In this document: in pieces, positions 6,160-7,768 of the stretch
How the letters are laid out: each line of letters begins with the position of its first letter
Position numbering within the stretch: the stretch's first letter is position 1
Source: JBBIVP01 sp037439705 [NCBI: bacterium]
Lineage (GTDB): Bacteria > JBBIVP01
Assembly (NCBI GenBank): GCA_037439705.1
Contig: JBBIVP010000104.1
Coordinates: forward strand, 1-7,768
Reading direction: 5' to 3'
DNA: 7,768 bases
The notes under the pieces: generated by a model
The model's input: only the letters and a program-made list of their open reading frames with translations
Told to the model about the DNA's origin: nothing
Databases searched by the model: none
Translations under genes and position numbers: made by a program

Positions 6160-6614
6160 GATGGAAACCTCTTTTCTATATTTTTGCACTCCTTATCTCC
6201 TTTTGTAATCTTTCAGATGAAGAAAATTTAAACTCCATTCTCGAAATCCTTGCAAAAGCCTGCTTAAAAAAAGACATAAAGACTATAGAAAAATATGTGT
6301 CAAAGGATTATCATGACCTTAAAGGAAATGATTATAAAGGGTTACGCTTTCTCCTTACTGATTACTTTCTCAAGCAACCAAAAATTTCCATTATTATTAC
6401 AGAACAAAAAATTGACTTAAAAAAAGAGATAGCTACGGTTGAAATTCATGCTATCCTTTCTTATGAAAAAGAAATTAAATCCTTCTATGTATTCATTATT
6501 GACTTCAAAAAAATAGATGGGAAATGGCTCATTTTGAGCGCTGATTGGTTCAAGTCTGATGAAAGACGTAAAAATTATAAGTCAATTCACGAACTTCAAA
6601 TGGAAGAGCATTGA
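6156..6614 (+). CDS. Small secreted NTF2-like protein, probable lipoprotein, ending in the shared peptide
   Basis: This 152-residue protein has an N-terminal hydrophobic export segment (residues 3-16) followed by Cys17. The context ISFC is a poor lipobox because residue -1 is Phe, so lipidation is likely but not certain. The mature part resembles the NTF2/SnoaL-like fold: a helix pair (LNSILEILAKACLKKDIKTIEKYV, 25-48), YHDLKGNDYKGLRFLL, then beta strands ending in FYVFIIDFKKIDGKW and LILSADW (125-131), the usual last strands of this fold. No catalytic residues can be assigned; such domains often bind ligands or partner proteins. After a charged linker the protein ends in YKSIHELQMEEH. The ATG at 6156 overlaps the GH18 stop (ATGA), with GGAGAG at 6139-6144 as a possible ribosome site, so the two are made together. 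Two of four arginine codons are CGN. Function unknown; a partner or modulator of the GH18 protein is a fair guess. Confidence 0.8.
   Translation: MRWKPLFYIFALLISFCNLSDEENLNSILEILAKACLKKDIKTIEKYVSKDYHDLKGNDYKGLRFLLTDYFLKQPKISIIITEQKIDLKKEIATVEIHAILSYEKEIKSFYVFIIDFKKIDGKWLILSADWFKSDERRKNYKSIHELQMEEH
6576..6608 (+). repeat. Shared peptide copy 2 (YKSIHELQMEE) at the C-terminus of the NTF2-like protein
   Basis: Encodes residues 141-151 of 152. Identical in protein to 3706-3738. Similarity stops on both sides: before it only a D/N pair aligns, after it comes His and the stop codon rather than FKDIT. Confidence 0.9.
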
Positions 6615-6685
6615 TTTCATCATTATGTGAAGTGTAAGAGGAGTGTAGGATGAGAGAGTAGTGTTTGAAAAAAAGAATAAAATTC

Positions 6686-6713
6686 TTGATTAGCCGGGCA
6701 TAAGGTGTAAAAT
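6686..6713 (+). promoter_or_regulatory. Candidate upstream promoter of hemY
   Basis: TTGATT (6686-6691) and TAAAAT (6708-6713), 16 bases apart, match four and five of six consensus bases. The start would be near 6720, giving a leader of about 70 bases. The -35 shares two bases with the right arm of the hairpin at 6673-6687. Confidence 0.35.
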
Positions 6714-6749
6714 GAAAATTAAAACTTAAGAGAAATTAACTCATGATTT

Positions 6750-6779
6750 TTGTGAAGAAAGGAAGAAAAAAACTATAAA
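6750..6779 (+). promoter_or_regulatory. Candidate start-proximal promoter of hemY
   Basis: TTGTGA (6750-6755) and TATAAA (6774-6779) are 18 bases apart. Transcription would begin about 6786, a few bases before the ATG at 6791. No Shine-Dalgarno precedes that ATG; the nearest GGA-rich stretch (6761-6765) is too far. This suggests leaderless translation, as proposed for the gene at 1506. Confidence 0.3.
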
Positions 6780-6790
6780 CAGTTAAAAAT

Positions 6791-7768
6791 ATGAGAATAG
6801 CAGTAATAGGTGGAGGAATTTCGGGATTGAGTTGTGCATATTATCTTTACAAAAAAGGGCATGAAATTTGCGTTTTTGAAAGGGAAAAAAGATTTGGTGG
6901 CACAATAATAACAGAGAAAGTGAATGATTTTCTAATTGAAGGCGGACCAGACTGTTTTTTGAGAGAGAAGGAATGGGGGGTTAAGTTAATAAAAGAGCTT
7001 GGAATGGAAGATGAATTGATAGGAACAAATGAAGCGTTTAATTCCACCTATGTTTTATGGAGAGGGAAACTTCACAAAATACCCGAAGGTTTTTTTCTTC
7101 TTGTTCCTACGAAAATTCTTCCTTTTATCAAAAGCGGGTTATTTTCAGTTTCTGGAAAATTAAGGGCAGGTTTTGAGATTTTCATACCTCCTCGGAATGA
7201 TGAGGCTGATGAAAGCCTTGCAGATTTTGTTATTAGACGATTTGGAAGAGAAGTTCTTGAAAAAATTGCAGAGCCTCTCATTGCTGGAGTCCATGCAGGT
7301 GACCCTCAAAAAATGAGCGTAAAGGCAACTTTTCCATATTTTATTGATGTAGAAAACTCATACGGCAGTCTCCTAAAGTGGGCTTTGAAAAGAGGGACAA
7401 AGGCATGGGTTTCACCATTCATTACCCTGAAAGATGGTTTGGGCAGTCTCATAGATAAACTTGTGGAAGTGATGAAGGAAAAAGTTTTTCTGTTTAAAGA
7501 AAAACCTGTTGAATGTATAAAAAGAAAAAATGGAAAATGGGAGGTTCATTACAGTGGAGGGATTGAGACATTTGACAGAGTTGTTTTTGCTACTCCCTCT
7601 TTTGTTTCCGCATGGATATTGAGAGATTTTCCCGTTTCAAAACTTCTTCATGAAATTCCCTATGTATCAACTGCTACAGTTTCAATGGGATTTTATGAAA
7701 ATGATTTAGAGATTCCCGATGTATATGGATTTGTGGTTCCGGCTATTGAACTTAAAAGAATTAACGCT
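6791..7768 (+). CDS. hemY: Porphyrinogen oxidase, HemY/CgoX type (3' truncated by the window)
   Basis: This FAD-dependent oxygen-using enzyme oxidises protoporphyrinogen IX, or coproporphyrinogen III in the CgoX branch, to the porphyrin used by ferrochelatase. The 326 residues seen are open to the window edge; the usual length near 460 implies about 130-140 are missing. MRIAVIGGGISGLSCAYYL (1-19) is the FAD-binding Rossmann motif, with E30 ending the second strand. Further family blocks are GGTIITEKVNDFLIEGGPD, RRFGREVLEKIAEPLIAGV, AGDPQKMSVKATFP, a GLGSLIDKL helix, VVFATPSF, and at the edge YGFVVPAIELKRINA. The start is fixed by the Rossmann motif. No Shine-Dalgarno is seen. Twelve of about 14 arginine codons are AGA/AGG, like hemE and hemH. 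In Bacillus subtilis this gene directly follows hemH; here the GH18/NTF2-like unit lies between. Confidence 0.95.
   Translation, partial: MRIAVIGGGISGLSCAYYLYKKGHEICVFEREKRFGGTIITEKVNDFLIEGGPDCFLREKEWGVKLIKELGMEDELIGTNEAFNSTYVLWRGKLHKIPEGFFLLVPTKILPFIKSGLFSVSGKLRAGFEIFIPPRNDEADESLADFVIRRFGREVLEKIAEPLIAGVHAGDPQKMSVKATFPYFIDVENSYGSLLKWALKRGTKAWVSPFITLKDGLGSLIDKLVEVMKEKVFLFKEKPVECIKRKNGKWEVHYSGGIETFDRVVFATPSFVSAWILRDFPVSKLLHEIPYVSTATVSMGFYENDLEIPDVYGFVVPAIELKRINA

Larger units (their letters stand above)
6615..6790 (+). other. Intergenic region before hemY
   Basis: This 176-base gap holds no credible gene. It contains a purine- and GT-rich stretch with AGTGTA at 6631-6636 and 6642-6647 (11 bases apart) and AGTGTT at 6660-6665. 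It also has a short hairpin AAGAAT-aaa-ATTCTT (6673-6687), which lacks a T tract and is not a good terminator, and two promoter candidates listed separately. Similarity to the GH18 gene does not continue past the shared peptide. Confidence 0.6.

Noticed and set aside
6150-6165. GH18 and NTF2-like genes as one frameshifted gene
   Set aside because: The second protein has its own export signal and the ATGA overlap is the normal junction in this window, so they are separate genes.
6576-6614. Shared peptide as the scar of a recent DNA duplication or recombination
   Set aside because: Eight of 33 bases differ, all synonymous, and flanks do not match; a recent copy would be near identical in DNA.
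6743-6778. Tiny ORF of 11 codons before hemY
   Set aside because: No ribosome site, lysine-rich low-complexity content, and it overlaps promoter-like sequence.
1-7768. CRISPR arrays, tRNA or rRNA genes, insertion sequences, attachment sites
   Set aside because: No spaced palindromic repeats, cloverleaf-like sequences, transposase motifs or long inverted repeats were seen.

Overview
The window comes from an AT-rich, Gram-negative-type (diderm) bacterium. It encodes an outer-membrane beta-barrel protein with a Sec signal peptide and a terminal Phe, plus one clear and one probable lipoprotein. Arginine is written almost only as AGA/AGG in most genes, and ATA isoleucine codons are common, a pattern often seen in thermophiles and deep-branching candidate phyla. 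I cannot name the phylum. All genes are on the + strand and are tightly packed.

Layout: (1) bases 1-60 are the last codons of an upstream gene whose stop overlaps (ATGA) the start of (2) an outer-membrane barrel protein, 57-1421. After an 84-base gap comes (3) a 71-residue acidic protein, 1506-1721, again ATGA-overlapped with (4) hemE, 1718-2737, which is TGATG-overlapped with (5) hemH, 2737-3549. A short gap holds a good sigma70-type promoter, followed by (6) a large multidomain GH18 lipoprotein, 3616-6159, ATGA-overlapped with (7) a small NTF2-like secreted protein, 6156-6614. A 176-base gap with candidate promoters leads to (8) hemY, 6791 to the window end, truncated by the window edge.

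hemE, hemH and hemY are the late haem-synthesis genes in the order known from the Bacillus subtilis hemEHY operon: uroporphyrinogen decarboxylase, ferrochelatase and porphyrinogen oxidase. Here the cluster is split by the two-gene GH18/NTF2-like unit, which has its own promoter and a visibly different arginine codon usage. It looks like a cassette placed between hemH and hemY.

The most striking signal is an 11-residue peptide, YKSIHELQMEE. It occurs just after the lipidated cysteine of the GH18 protein and again as the extreme C-terminus of its overlapping partner. The two copies are identical in protein but differ at 8 of 33 bases, all synonymous, which points to a peptide conserved for its function, such as a shared docking or sorting tag, rather than to a recent DNA duplication.
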